Positions 33,365 through 46,400 are shown, counted from the stretch's first letter. The stretch is DNA of 64,000 nucleotides from Lumnitzera littorea (GCA_024138015.1 JAMXBB010000009.1:42146821-42210820); one strand, 5' to 3'. The notes: generated from the letters alone by a model not told the origin. Translations and numbers: made by a program.

Positions 33365-35660
33365 TATAAGGCCCCAAAACCGAGAACACTACAGCTTGTA
33401 ATGTATCCTTAGCTTTTATTGACACGTCGTGCATCTCAAACAACTATTAACCTCTCCACATGCATAACAATCCTCAGAACTTGTATTATTTCCACAAAAT
33501 ATCATGGATGTCTATAACATCCTTTATCCACAAATAGTATTAAATGATCAACATTCTTAACTTATTTTATTCAAATAAAGATAAGCTCAAACATATTTCA
33601 ATAACTTTTTCCTCACAAACCAAAATAACAAAACTTAACATCTCATACTAGCTAAACTTAATAACTAACAAACCTCTAACAACACAGACAAGAGAAGTTT
33701 CAAGTGACTTCACACAATCCAAGATACAAAATAGTAATAAATAATTAAAAGCCTAACAATATTTTTAGCCAGTTCCCCAATCATACTCAAACTACATGAA
33801 GCCATTCCTAATGTCATAATGATATTCATAATAATCTGCTACATTACCTTAATATTCAAAGCCACCGTTCTAAACTTCATAATTGCCATGACCTATTCTT
33901 ACACACAAAAATTTTAAGACGGAATGAGCCAAAGCCTAGTATGGAAAACACAAACACATGCATATGAGCAAACAGTAATGATCACATCACATACATAGAA
34001 TAAGTATAGATATGCGACAAACACCCATTTGTTATCTTTTATTTTAAGCCTACACATAGCACAATTTGGAGTCATATGCATCTAACACTAAACTTAGAGT
34101 AACTCATGACTTCAATCAAGTAATATATATATAGATACCATACAGTATTGGTGTGGGTCCTCCCCAATACCTTAGGAGCCAAGCAATCAAGGAACAACCT
34201 AAATCTACCCATATCATTTCTAAGTGAGACTCCAATTAGGATACCGTTATGCAAGGATCACTAGGGTGCCACCCTAAGGTCTGGTCCTCCCAGTCCCTTA
34301 GGCCCAGCCAAGCACATGCAACCTACATTCATTTAATGTCCAATAATTATTTAATCGAGTTATACTACTATCTTAACAACACAACCATCAAGCAAGTATT
34401 CCATATGTGGTTTCATTGATGCATTAGAAACTAACATAACTTACTCCATCTCTTACTCCTAATGGATTGTTTGGCTTTGGGGACAATCATACATAACCTA
34501 TTCCAATGAAAATAAAACACTTTTATGTAGTCCATGGACTTATCCAACATTGCCCTTAAACTTAAATATTCAAACTTTGACACTTGTAACTTGTATTGCT
34601 TAAAGAACCTAGGATTACTATGATGATAGATTGGTTTGTAAAGCATTTTGGGTAAATAATCATGTTTAGAAAAACTTTTGAGAGGATATGGGAATGAAAA
34701 ACATGTTGGAAAAACTTAGAAAAACCTAAAGAAACATCACTATAAGGAATAAGGATCATGGCATCTCAATGCTAGTTCCACTAGCATCTAGACGCCATGA
34801 TTAAAGGGGTGCCCTCGGCATCTGAATCCCATCCCCTTTGGCATCTAGACATTAGCAGCAATCTAAAGAATTCTACAAATTGCAGCAACATTTCATCCCC
34901 TACAAACAACCCTACTCTTCGCCATTTTTGCATACTAACACTCTCAACTCAATTTTCATAAACAACACAACTCTATGCTATTCGAAAACACATTTTACAA
35001 CACTTCTATGGCCTATAATCTTATCTCAACTCTACCATTCCAATTGTAATTTGATGAAACAAAACATATAAGATATGCAATCGAAATCATACGTATAGTG
35101 ATCCGTTAATAGTACATCTACCATTGAAAATGAATTGTATGACACGCATAGAACTACCTTGAACTTATCATTCACATTACCTTATGGATCAAAATGAAAA
35201 TCTTGTGGGATTTCAACCAAAAACTCAAAGGAGAGAGTTACAAAAGTCCTCCCTCATTGTCTACCACTTTTGCTTCTATCATACGACCAAAGATCTGATA
35301 TGGGACTCTCAACTAACCTCTCTAAAATCGTTTTTCTCGCTATCTTGGCAAAGAAAAAAAAAAATGAATTTTCAATATCTTTTATCACAATTAAACAAGA
35401 AAAGGAGTTCCTTGAGTCTCTTCTTAGTTTATGACATATGTAGGAACCCTAATATGCAAGTAGCACAAGTGAGCATTTTACAAAAAAATGGTTTCCTAAA
35501 CCTTAAGTGTGGCTATTATATTAGGGCTCATGGAACTTTTCCTAGCCTAAAATGTCTTCGCCTAAGTTTTATAATACCACTACTACCCTTACATAAAATA
35601 CCTTTACTCTTTTTTCTTATAATTTTTTATGCTTTTTTTTTCTTTATTTTGGGTTTTACA
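33365..35660 (-). repeat. 3' LTR of element G
   Basis: On the minus strand it starts TGTAAAACCC (35651-35660) and ends GGCCTTATA. It aligns with 39053-40867 (blocks ATGTATCCTTAGCTT, CACAAAATATCATGGATG, AACATCCTTTATCCACAAAT, CACATGCATATGAGCAAACA). Plus-strand open stretches such as 35184-35714 are antisense to it. The 3' copy is longer than the 5' copy by about 480 bp. Confidence 0.85.
34757..34799. repeat. Hairpin in element G 3' LTR
   Basis: CATGGCATCTCAATGCTAG and CTAGCATCTAGACGCCATG pair at 16 of 19 positions with a 5-base loop (TTCCA). The equivalent site in the 5' LTR (about 40196-40235) keeps the left arm, but the right arm has decayed. Confidence 0.6.
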
Positions 35661-35676
35661 ATTCTTCTCCCGCTAC
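35661..35676 (-). other. Polypurine tract of element G
   Basis: The minus strand reads GTAGCGGGAGAAGAAT just before the LTR start. Upstream, AAACTTTTAAGGATGAAA resembles the GAGGACGAAA-type end of Ty3/gypsy pol regions. Confidence 0.6.
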
Positions 35677-38600
35677 AAAAACTTTCATCCTTAAAAGTTT
35701 GCTTGAATCACTGAAATGAATTACTCTTAATAATTCCTTCTTTTCTCCTTTTGTAGCTATTAAGTATCTTATTGTTTCGCTTGATTGAAACACTATGTCT
35801 CTTCAAACTTGCTTACTTATGATACTTGAAATCTACCTTTTCATTTTCATATAGCTTTACCATTACAAGATTAAATTCTCAAATCCTCTATTAGTCTCTT
35901 AAATTAAAAAGTTTCAAGGTTCTCAATAAGGTCTTCCACTTAATTTTAGCCTCTATCAGTCTCCAATATTAATACTTCTATCCCCTTTATCTTTTAGTCC
36001 ACTTTGATCTAAAAAGCTCAAGCTTAATTCATTTCCTTAATTTGACCAAGATTTAACTAGTATCTCCCATAATAACATTTCTATATTCATATTCATGCAA
36101 CTTCTATCTACAAACTTTCTTGCTCTCCCCATTTCTCTTGTTTTATAATCTTTCAATTAAAATTTGCATCTCCATATGTCCTTTTCAATATAAACTTAGA
36201 CTTCCGATTGCAATCTTTGGATTTTTCCACCTTTATAACTACTTCTTATTTATCTAGATTATGGAATTCCTTCTTTCCATTGTTTCATTTTAGAATCATT
36301 CCAACTTGCTAACAATTAGGTCTTCTCAATTTCCCATAAGGTTCCCAGCTTATGACTTGCATGTAACTTTCTTTCATCATACCTTGCTCCTTTTGACCCT
36401 AACATAATAGATTATTCTTACCTTGAAATCTGCTTTCACGAACTTAAGCATTTATCTCGTTATAAAATTAAATTCTTAACTCTCCATTAGTTTCTTAAAT
36501 TAAATATTTTCAGATTTTTTTTAGAAACTCTCCATGGTAATTATAAATTTCTTCCAATATCTGGTATCAAAATCCAACCATATTCATTCCATGGTCTACT
36601 TTTACTTTAATATTCAAGCTAGGATTACTGTAACTATACCATCAAATTACTGTAACTATACCATCCTTCATTTGTAAAATTTTCCTTTGGTCTCTTCATT
36701 TTAACTATTAACGTTCCTCTAAATGAAGTTTCGACTCTCTAAATTTCTTCACCATACCATCTTCAAATCTCCATTTATGATCCTTAAATTTTTTCCAAAA
36801 CTACTTCCAAAGTTTTCTCTCATAATCGAACACTTAAAAGTAAACTCTTTCCATATATACTCTTAGGCAACAACTTTGCTTACAAGACTGCAAACATTTC
36901 CATTATAATTATCTTTTAGTTTTGTTGATTTATATGACTCTACCCCTTACCCACACTACATTAAAGTACTCTCGTATCCATATGCAAAATTCTTGCTTAT
37001 TCCACTTCCCATCTACTTACAATCAATTACAATACTACTAACCTTTACTTTAAGCCTCCAAAAGTCAATACACTTCACTCCATTAACTTAAGTCTCAACT
37101 TCTCATCAGTATAGTGTAGCAATGTAATTGATAGAAACATCTTCTTGATCACTTCCTCTCTATCACCAATCTTGCACTTTAACATGTTCTCTATCAAGGA
37201 AAATCATTTACTATATCTAGCAAGTCCTTAAGTGACTCTTAGTCTCCAAGGTGCATAATATACACTCCTTCCTTCTTTACTTAATAATCATCATCAACTA
37301 CACCATTGTTAAATGTCACTCCATTACACACCTTCTTTACTCCTCCCAAGCTCATTACTATTAGCAAGTTATTATTATTATCCTTATATTCTTATTTTTA
37401 TAGTTTTACTAATTGTTTTAATCTATTCGCTAGACTTAGAGGTTATGTTATCGTTATGGCATCTATTGTAAGTGCAATTTAGCATTCACTAAAAGCTTGT
37501 ATACTCTTTGTATGGTGTAATAAATTTCAATAAATTTTATTAAGTCCAATATTATTTTGTTATATTTCAACAGTTTTATTATTCTTTCTTATTGTTGTTA
37601 ATATAAATAATTCTTGAAGTGGGTATGACTTAATTGAATTCTTTATTTCTTCACCCTATACTTATTATTTGTTAAAGAATGTTTTGTACTTTCATTATCT
37701 TTAATTAGCATTAGGAAATTCATATCTTTTACAACTCAACATAAATACACATATAAACAGGGCTGATGAATATTAACATGATGCTGAATTGAATGGACGA
37801 AACCACATCAACACCTAGACTTCACACAATCTAACAGACTAACCAAACTTGTACTAATTGAACAAAACTAAAATGATACACCATTGCATTAGAAGGAAGA
37901 AATATTCATCAGCTCCTATATAAGCATACATACGCTAAGTTTTCATAAGTCTTTTATTTAACCCCTTTTTAAATTAGTTTTAGGTTCCATATTCTAGATA
38001 TCGATTTTATTGTCTTCATTAATTTACAATTAACTGAGTTTGCATAATACAGTTTTATGTTGTAATTGATTTTGATGTGTTACTATTCACTTCGTACAAT
38101 CGGGTGAAGCAGTTTGGTATTTCTAACTTTTGTGTATCCATAAGAGTTTTATTTATTTATTATTATTATTACTATTTGTTTACTTATTGTTTAGTGAGGT
38201 CTTTACAATTGCAAAGATTTTCATGTCTTACTTGTTTACTTCTTGGTTCAATGTTTTGTTTTATTCATTTTAGATTTCTAGCATCCTTATGTCTTTTGTA
38301 CTAGTATGTTTATTAATATCATCATAATAGATGTTTTATTCAACCCAGAAGATACTTGATTGAACTAGCGAGTGGTTCATTTCTAAGTCTCAATCTTTAT
38401 CGTTACCAAGGTTTGTGAGTCGTATATGTAATTCTTAGTATATAAATTGCTATATATATATATATATATATATTTGACCATATTATGTGTATACTTAGTC
38501 ATAAATTTGTTGGTGACATTTCAAATCTTTCCTTTATGGCTAATATAGATTACTATTTATAGTTGAAGTTATTTTGTGCCTATGCTCAACTTTTATTTAT

Positions 38601-39027
38601 TGTACTAAGCTTATTATGGACAAGCTTAACAATACTACACCAACACCCTCCATCTTACAAACTCCTCCAACTCTACACATTCAACACTTGATAACTTAGG
38701 AAGAGAAAAGAAACAAAAGAAAAGCAACCCAAAAAGATGGTATAATTAAACCAAGAAAATAAATAGACATTTAAATATATATCTGAAACATAATAATAAA
38801 GTGAGTAAAATACGAAAGACAAATATATAAATCAAATCATATATATAAAGTAAAATAGTTAAGGTAATGGTTTACTATGACTCTAAACAAATTGCTCATT
38901 TTAACCACTCTTGCCATCTCACTACTCAACAAATTATTTCCAAAAAGTTCATAACCTACACTTTTTTATGATTGATCAACCTAACTTATTCTACAAATCA
39001 CTAAGCATAACTTTTTCATGATCCAAA
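35677..39027 (-). other. Internal region of element G, no coding capacity seen
   Basis: On the element's sense (minus) strand the region is purine-rich. I find no zinc knuckle, protease, YxDD box or integrase motif in any frame. Small features are a 22-bp tandem duplication (36624-36665) and a TA microsatellite (38451-38473). The only plus-strand open stretch (38077-38304) has no recognisable motif. Confidence 0.5.
38451..38473. repeat. (TA)n microsatellite
   Basis: Eleven uninterrupted TA units inside the element G internal region. Confidence 0.9.
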
Positions 39028-39045
39028 ACCTAAGCTTCGATACCA
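39028..39045 (-). other. Primer binding site of element G
   Basis: The minus strand reads TGGTATCGAAGCTTAGGT, close to the tRNA-Met type TGGTATCAGAGC. It lies seven bases inside the LTR end and fixes G's orientation. Confidence 0.7.
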
Positions 39046-39052
39046 CTTTAAC

Positions 39053-40867
39053 TATAACACCTTAGAACCTAGAATGCTACGGCATGCCATGTATCCTTAG
39101 CTTCTACTAACGTACCAGACATCTTAAACAACCTACTAACCTTGCTACATACATAACAATCCACAAAACCTATAGTATTTTCACAAAATATCATGGATGC
39201 CCATAACATCCTTTATCCACAAATAGTACCAAATGATCAACATTGTCAACTTCTTTTATTTGAAAAAAGATAATCTCAAACATATTTTAATAACTTTTGT
39301 CTCAATAAATTAAAATAACAAAACTCAATATTTTATACAGGCTAAACTCAATAACTAACGTGCCTCTAACAATGCTAACAAGAGAAGTCTCAAGTGACAT
39401 CTCATAACCTAAGATACAAAAGAGTAATGATTAATTAAAAGCCTAATAACATATTTAGCCAATTACTCATTCCTACTCAAACTACATAAAGCTATTCCCA
39501 ACATCATAATGATATTCACAATAATTTGCTGCATCACCTCAATATTCACAACCACCATACTAAACCTCATAATCATCATGACCAATTCCTGCATCTAAAA
39601 ATTTTAAAACGGGATGAGCCAAAGCCTAATATAGAATACATAAACACATGCGCATGATCAAACAGTAATGATCATACACAAACATGGAATAAGTACAGAT
39701 ATGGGACAAACACCCAATTATTATCTTTTATTTTAGGCCTACATATAGCACAATTTAGAGTCATATGCATCCAACTCTAAATTTGCAATAACTCATGACT
39801 CCGATCAAGCAATATATATATAAGTACCCATATTCATTTAATGTCCAATAATTATTTAATTTGGTTATAACACTATCCTAACAACGTAACCATCAAGTAA
39901 GTACCCTATACCTAGTTTGGTCGATACATTAGAAACCAACATGACATACACCATCTCTTACTCCTAATGGAATGATCGAATTTGGAAATAGTTGCACACA
40001 ACCTATTCAACCCTTATACACTTGTAACTTATACAACTTAAAGAACCTTGGATTACTATGATGATATATTGGTTTGTAAAGCATTTTAGGTGAAGAATCA
40101 TGTTTAGGAAAACTCTAGAATGGATTTAGGAATGAAAAGCACCCCCAAAAAACTTAGAAAAACACAAACAAACGTTGCTGCAAGAAAAAGGGATCATGGC
40201 ATCTAGATGCTAGTTCAATTGGTATTTGGACACCATTATCGAAGGGGCACAAAATGCTTTTGGTAACCAGATGTTAGCTACATTCTACAAAATTTCTATA
40301 AACTACAATGACGTTTCATCTCTCACAAACAAGCCCACTCTTCGCCGTTTTTACATATCAATACTCCCGACTTGATTTTTCATCAATAGCACAAATCCAT
40401 CCTATTCAAAAACATAAGTCACAACTCTTACCTCAATCTCTAACACTTTTGATTCAATTACACCACCAAAGATCTCATATAGGCCTCCTAATTAATCTCT
40501 CCAAATTCGTTTTTCATGCTACCCTAGCCAAAAAAAATGAATTTTCAACATCCTTTGATCATAATTCAATAAGAAAAGCAGTTCCATGTGACTTATCAAT
40601 ACCCTCTAGTGATTAATCTCCGCTAAAACATGTTGAGTCTCTTCTTAGTTTATGAAACGCATAGGAACCCTAGCACACAAGTGGCATAAGTGAGCATTTT
40701 GTAGAAAAACGATTTCCCAAACCCTAAGTGTAGCTTTTATACTAAGGCTCGTAGAACTTTTCCTAGCCCAAAATGCTCTTACTTAAGTTTTACAATACCA
40801 CTACATAAAATACCTCTATTTACTTTATTTTTCATGCTTTAATTTTTCCTTTATTTCTAGTTTCGGA
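39053..40867 (-). repeat. 5' LTR of element G
   Basis: It aligns with 33365-35660. It ends GGTGTTATA on the minus strand, the usual GGTGTTACA with one transition. The start is degraded (TCCGAAACTAG against TGTAAAACCC). Confidence 0.8.
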
Positions 40868-42912
40868 CCAACCCCAAAGAGTAATCATTTTACACTTACA
40901 TGTATATATAATTAATCGGTACTCTAGACTACAAGCACAAACATGATAAGATAGGGGTTAGTGTACTCACTCGGCCATAGCATCTAGTAGTCCTTGTAAT
41001 CCTCAATCAATTCAATGACTAAGATTACATCACCTGAATAATATAATTAAGTACATAAGTATTGTATCTTAGTCTACTGATTTAGCTCTTCTCATCCAAA
41101 AACTTCCCCTTTTACTATTTCCATATTATGGCCATAACTTTTTTTATTTTAAGTTTGTTTTTAATGTTCTTATAGGTTTTTTTCATCTTTAATGTTCTTT
41201 CATTTGGTGAGGTCCTTTATGTTTTTAGGCTTGTAAAGTCTCGGTTTAGGTCAAATAAGTTCATTGGTCAATGGGTTAGTTTGACTGTCTAGGGTTTAGG
41301 CCTTAGTTTTGGGCCTTATATATGACTTCTTAGGCTTTAATTTAAGTATTTTAAGGTTACATTTTCTATCCAAAATTGGTAGCTTTTATTTTAGGTTTCA
41401 CTATTACTCTAGTAAGCCTAAATGGGCTCCTTTCACTAATTTAAGGCCTTAGTTGGTTAAAAGGTCTATAGAAGATGTCTTTTATGGTTTTAAGACTTAA
41501 TGGGCCTTTCATTAATGAGCTTTTGTCTTTTAGTTTCAGATCTGATCACATCTTTTTTAAGCTTAAATTTTAATTCTTTAAGGCCTTTTGGGATTGTTTT
41601 GCACTTTAAGGCCTTAAGCCCAATTCCATTCATCTTTTTGGGGCTAAACTACCATGCTTAATATGTGCATTATCTTAGCTAATCCTTCATGTCACTACTC
41701 TAAAACATTAAAAAAGTGTATATGTGTCTAAAATATGAAAAACTTATATGATATAATCATATAAAGTGCAAACAAGGTTTGTTAAATTATTGAAGTTAAG
41801 TGTATTGGTTGTTTAAAATATGAAAAACTTATATGATACAATTAGATAAAGTGCAAACAAGGTTTGTTAACTTACTGAAGTTAAGCATGTTGGTCCTCTT
41901 ATAAGAGTTTGTACAATGAGCTTATATATGTGTTGGAGTGTGTGTATATCGGCCTACCAAGGTGATGAGTAAGGAAGCCATGGAGCTTAGTCGCTAATGG
42001 TTTAGTGGAGTAGTGGTGGCCGGTAGTGGTGGCCAACTCAGAGTGGGTGTTTTTGGAGTGAGTTCTTGAGAGAGTTATTGAAGGTGAATTGTGAGGAATC
42101 AAATGTGTTGAAAATGAAAAGAAAATTTAAAGAGAGAGAGGGCATGGCTAGCATAAGGAGAGAGAGAGGGGGGAGACAAAATGTGGCCATTTTGGTGGCA
42201 TTAACACATGGTCCCAATTTTACCTCTTACTTTCTTTAGTCTTTATCCATTTTTAGCAAGATTTTTTCCCCTAAAAGGATATTGTCCTTGGCAACTTTAA
42301 CTAATCACCTTCTCCTTTCTTCTTAATCATTGTTAATTAAGATGTAATGAAGGTTGGTTAGATCTTAGGTTGTAATTAGAGTGATTAAGCACAATTAAGC
42401 CTAATTAGGTGTATTAAGCATAACTAAGGAAATTCCAAAGCTTTGTTACATTTTATTATTTTAATTTAATTAGTTTTCCATGTTTCGCATGTACCCCTAA
42501 GGTTTCCTTAGCATTTTGGGTTCGTTTACAGTTATCGGTTCATGTATGCATTTAATACTTTAAGGTTTTAAGTAACCAAAGTGCTTGTTTATAATTAACG
42601 AATGATTTCCCTTACTTAATTTTATTCTTCTCATTACTTTAGGATTTTAAGGTATTTGTTAGGGTTTTTTAATTGTTTTAGAGTTTCCCATATATTAAGT
42701 TTTCTAAAGTTTTACACGTACAATTAGGGTTTTAGGGCCATACTCCCTCCAGAGTTTCCATCTTCTTAATTAGGGTTTTTGACTTAATATTTAGGGTTAG
42801 ATTATCTTATTTAAGGTTCTAATTCTTATATTTGTATAGGATTTTAGAGATTATCCATTGACTTTCTCTATTGATCACCTTCCAGTTGAGTTCAAAACCC
42901 GTAAGGTTTACA
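40868..42912 (-). repeat. Proximal piece of the element F 3' LTR
   Basis: On the minus strand it starts TGTAAACC (42905-42912) next to a polypurine tract. The part 40873-41650 matches 50280-51080 of the 5' LTR. The first about 1.25 kb (41660-42912) has no counterpart left in the truncated 5' LTR. The first five bases are the right target duplication of element G (CCAAC). Confidence 0.8.
41729..41898. repeat. 85-bp tandem duplication in element F 3' LTR
   Basis: TAAAATATGAAAAACTTATA at 41729 recurs at 41814. TAAAGTGCAAACAAGGTTTG and TGAAGTTAAG follow in both copies. The two units differ at only a few sites. Confidence 0.8.
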
Positions 42913-42926
42913 TCTACCCCTCCTCA
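42913..42926 (-). other. Polypurine tract of element F
   Basis: TGAGGAGGGGTAGA on the minus strand lies directly before the LTR start. The pol region ends just upstream with AACTTTTAAGGATAAAAC. Confidence 0.7.
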
Positions 42927-42939
42927 AAAAAAGTTTTAT

Positions 42940-44400
42940 CCTTAAAAGTTGTAAGGCATACCTAGTGTTTCAAACAACTTTGGGTATTTATGTCTCACCT
43001 CCTCTTTAACCTCCCATGTAACTTCCTTCTTGTTCTCAAGGTTCCTATATAATACCTTGACATACCGAATTTCTTTGGTCCTTAACTTATAGGTCTTTTA
43101 ATCTATGATCCAAATAAGATGATCTTCATAGTTGAGATTTTCCTTTAGCTAGATTGATTATAACTCTACTACTCAGTTTAGGTTTGGAATGTGCTTGCAA
43201 AAGACTAATACATGAAAGACATTGCATGGTTTAGATAAATTTGGAGGTAATACTAACTGGTAGGCTAGATTTCTAACCCTATCAAGCATTTCAAAGGGTC
43301 CATTGTATCAAGGGATGAACTTCCTTGTATACTTGCTTGGTGTATTCTCTTTATTGGCTTTAACTTGTGATACACATGGTCATTAACCTGGAATTCCACT
43401 TCTTACCTCTTTAAATCTACCCAACTTTTCCATTAATCCTAGGCTTCTTTCATTTTCTACTTAATGAATACCACCTTTTTAACAGCTTTTTCCACTAAGT
43501 CAAGTCCTAAAGTTAACTTTTCAATGCCATCCTAAAATAGAGTAGATCTACACATCCTCCCATATAAGGCTTCATAGGGTGGTGTTTAAATACTCAAATG
43601 GGAGCTATTATTGTAGGCAAAATCAATAAGAGGCAAATGCATGTCTCAACTTCCTTTGAATTCTATGGCACAAGCTCTTAACATGTCTTCTAGTTTCTAA
43701 ATGGTTCTTTCTGGTTACCTTTTCAACTACAATGGTAAGTTGAACTGAAATTCATCTCTATACCTAAGTGCTTCTTAAAGCTTCCTAAAATTTATATAGA
43801 AACCATGGATCTCTATCTAAAACTCTAGTTACTGGGATACCATGGAGTCTTACAATGTCTTTCACATAGATCCTTGCCAACTTCTCCAAGGAGTATGTCA
43901 TATTAATAGGTAGGAAATACATAAACTTGGTAAGTCTATCAACAACTACCAAAATCGCATCAAATCTTGCTTATGTCTATAGCAATCAACTTATAAAGTC
44001 CATTGTAATCTACTCCCACTTCCATTTAGGAATTGACAATGGTTATAGCAATCCTCTTGGCCTCTAGTGTTCGACCTTGACTCTTTGGCATGTTTCACAC
44101 TTTTGCACGTACTCACCTATATCTTACATCATGCCATTCCACCAAAAATTCTTCTTAAGGTCTTAATACATCTTAGTCCCTTTAGTATATATAAAGTATG
44201 CTAAATAATGTGCTTCCCTCAAGATTTCCTTTTTAAGAGATGTATCCTCCAATACACATAATTTGTCTTTCATATGAATTGTTCCATTCTCATTGATATT
44301 GAAGTTTGAGTACTTGCCACTTGCCATTTCCTCTTTGACCTTCATCAACATTGAATCAACTTGTTAGGCTTTTCAAATCCTTCTATTATGGTAGGTTCGA
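42940..44400 (-). pseudogene. Integrase and chromodomain of element F
   Basis: The zinc-binding start reads GTIHMKDKLCVLEDTSLKKE and ILREAHYLAYFIYTKGTKMY (44163-44351). The core is broken, but LPLIDFAYNNSSHLSI and PPYEALYGRMCRS are clear near 43555-43650. The tail has EVEFQVNDHVYHKL. The C-terminal chromodomain reads KLRTKEIRYVKVLYRN then KKEVTWEVKEEVRHKYPKLF (about 42975-43105), with the Trp-Glu core. Chromodomains steer integration to heterochromatin by binding histone H3 marks. Many TAG/TAA/TGA codons interrupt it. Confidence 0.8.
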
Positions 44401-45960
44401 TGACCAAGTTTGACAACTCTACATTTCCCTCAACCCAAGTGAACTCTATATTCAACCTTTTAAATTCCTTGATCATTTCGTAGTGCTTAGTGAGGAGTAA
44501 AGCAACTTCTACATGATTCTTATGACTCAGGGTATCTACTATCACATTTACTCAACCTATATAGTAATTCATTCTATGGTCATAGTCCTTGCTCAACTCA
44601 AGCCATCTCTATTGCCTTATGTTCAATTCTTTTTAAGTAGAGAGATATTTAAGGCTTTTGTGATCAGTATAAATCTCATATCTTTGCCCATATAAGTAAT
44701 ACCTCCAAATTTCTAAGGTAAAGACTATTACTATCAATTCTAAGTCATAAGTGGGATAATTTTGCTTGTGAGCTCTCAACTGTTTAGACTCATATGCTAT
44801 AACTCTCTTACCCTACATCAATACACGGCTAAGTCTGTTCTTGGAAGCATCACTATACATAGTGAAGGGCTCTTCCAATTTTGTAAAAAGCAAAATCAAT
44901 GCAAAAGCCAACCTATGCTTCAACTCTTTAAAACTCCATTCTTTCTTGTTATTTCACTCATACTTTGCAAGCTTTGTTAATTAGATGAGTTCTTGTTATA
45001 GTGGAGAAATCCTTAACAAACTTCTTATAGTACCTTGTAAGACTTAAGAAATTGTGAACCTTAGTGACTATTTCTAACCTCTTCCATTCAATTATGGCCT
45101 TAATTGTTTTTGGATCTATGGTAATTCCATCACCTGATATAATGTGTCTAAGGAATGAAATTTCTTTCAACCAAAAGTCACATTTAGATAGCTTGGCATA
45201 AATCATCTTGCTATTCAAACAAGGTTGAGTAAACTAAGATGTCATCAATAAAAATGATAACATACTTATCCAATAAAGAATGAAACATATGGTTTATCAA
45301 GTCCATAAATGCAGTTGGTGCATTTGACAACCCAAAAGGCATTACTAGAAATTCATAATGACATTATGTGTTCTAAAAGTTGTCTAAGGAATGTCTTCAG
45401 GCTTAATCCTTAGCTGATGGTATCTAGATCTTAGAACATTTCAGGAAAAAACTTTGGGTCCTCTCAACTTATCAAACAAGTCATCCATCTGAGGTAATGG
45501 ATACTTATTTTTATTGTCACTGTGTTCAAGTATCGGTAATCTATGTACAGTCTCATAGAACCATCCTTCTTCTTAACAAACAACACTAATGCTCCCTATA
45601 GAGACACATTCGGTCTAATAAATCCTTATCTAGTAAGTCTTGCAAATATTTTTTTTTTAACTCTTTGAGCTTTATTAAAGCCATCTTGTATGGTGCTTCG
45701 AACCTTACCTCTACTTTTTTAGAGTACAGGATGACTCAAATGGTCAGATAGAAAAAAGAACCTTTGACATAAGCTCTATGCCTATCTATCAATTGATGAG
45801 AAAATCAATTTCTTTATTGGGTGGTAAACTCGGAAGCTTGTTGTGAAAAACAATTGGAAATTCATCCACTACTAAAATTTCTTCAATTCGTAGCTTTTAT
45901 TTCTCTATTTCGGTGGTATTTAGCCATAGTTCTACCCACTTCTACAGACTTTTATCTAAA
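44401..45960 (-). pseudogene. pol: Reverse transcriptase and RNase H of element F
   Basis: The minus-strand catalytic box is IIFIDDILVY (FIDD at 45241-45252, both Asp intact). The thumb follows: YAKLSKCDFWLKEISFLRHI, ISGDGITIDPKTIKAIIEWK and FLSLTRYYKKFVKDFSTI (44970-45215). RNase H is degraded but ends with VDTLSHK (near 44530), the usual VADALSRK. The fingers region above 45260 is recognisable only by scattered residues. The AKLSKCDFWL motif is typical of Tekay/Del elements. Confidence 0.8.
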
Positions 45961-46400
45961 AGTATTTCGAGCGAGTACATTTCCTTGGACTTGATTAAAA
46001 TTGATTCTTCTTTGAAAACAGTCTTGGTACCATCCAATGTTTCAAACTCCACTTCTTTGCTTCGATAAATCACTTTAGTATTCATAATTGACATTCAACT
46101 CATGCCTAATATAGCGCTATACTTATTCATCTCAAGTACTATCATGTTAGCTTAATAGTTGTTATCCTAAATTCTTAAAGGGCAAATCCTTACAACTTCT
46201 TGGGTCACTACTATACTTCCCATAGGTGCCTTAACTCCTTTGCTGGACTCTGTAGTCATCACTTATAATCTAGCTTCTCAATAACCTTAAACATGGTGAA
46301 AGAGTGAATCGCTCTCATATTAAGCAAGGTATATACAAGTAGATTGGAGACATGGATATTCCTTGAACCAATTCACAATTTTCATTGTTTAATCTTTTCT
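45961..46400 (-). pseudogene. Aspartic protease of element F
   Basis: The active-site region reads LVYTLLNMRAIHSFTMFKVI on the minus strand (about 46270-46345). The family pattern is LFDSGATHSFI, so the catalytic Asp-Ser-Gly has become Asn-Met-Arg. The rest is broken by stops. Confidence 0.6.

Larger units (their letters stand above)
33365..40867 (-). mobile_element. Element G: LTR element without recognisable genes, nested in element F LTR
   Basis: G has paired LTRs (33365-35660 and 39053-40867), a primer binding site on the minus strand beside the higher-coordinate LTR, a purine-rich tract beside the other and a target duplication. The 3.4 kb internal region shows no gag or pol motif in any frame. 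This fits a large non-autonomous derivative. Decay past recognition is the alternative, though neighbours of similar LTR divergence remain readable. By eye the LTRs differ by about 20 percent over a 170-bp sample. Confidence 0.75.

Noticed and set aside
35184..35714. A 176-codon plus-strand open stretch, the second longest in the window.
   Set aside because: It lies antisense across the element G 3' LTR and its polypurine tract, is rich in Ser, Leu and Phe from pyrimidine-rich DNA, and is not preserved in the 5' LTR copy.
40308..40616. A 102-codon plus-strand open stretch.
   Set aside because: It lies antisense in the element G 5' LTR, in pyrimidine-rich sequence, with no motif.
42120..42175. 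GA-rich run as a polypurine tract.
   Set aside because: It lies inside the F 3' LTR, in the transcribed CT-rich leader region on the other strand, not at an LTR edge.
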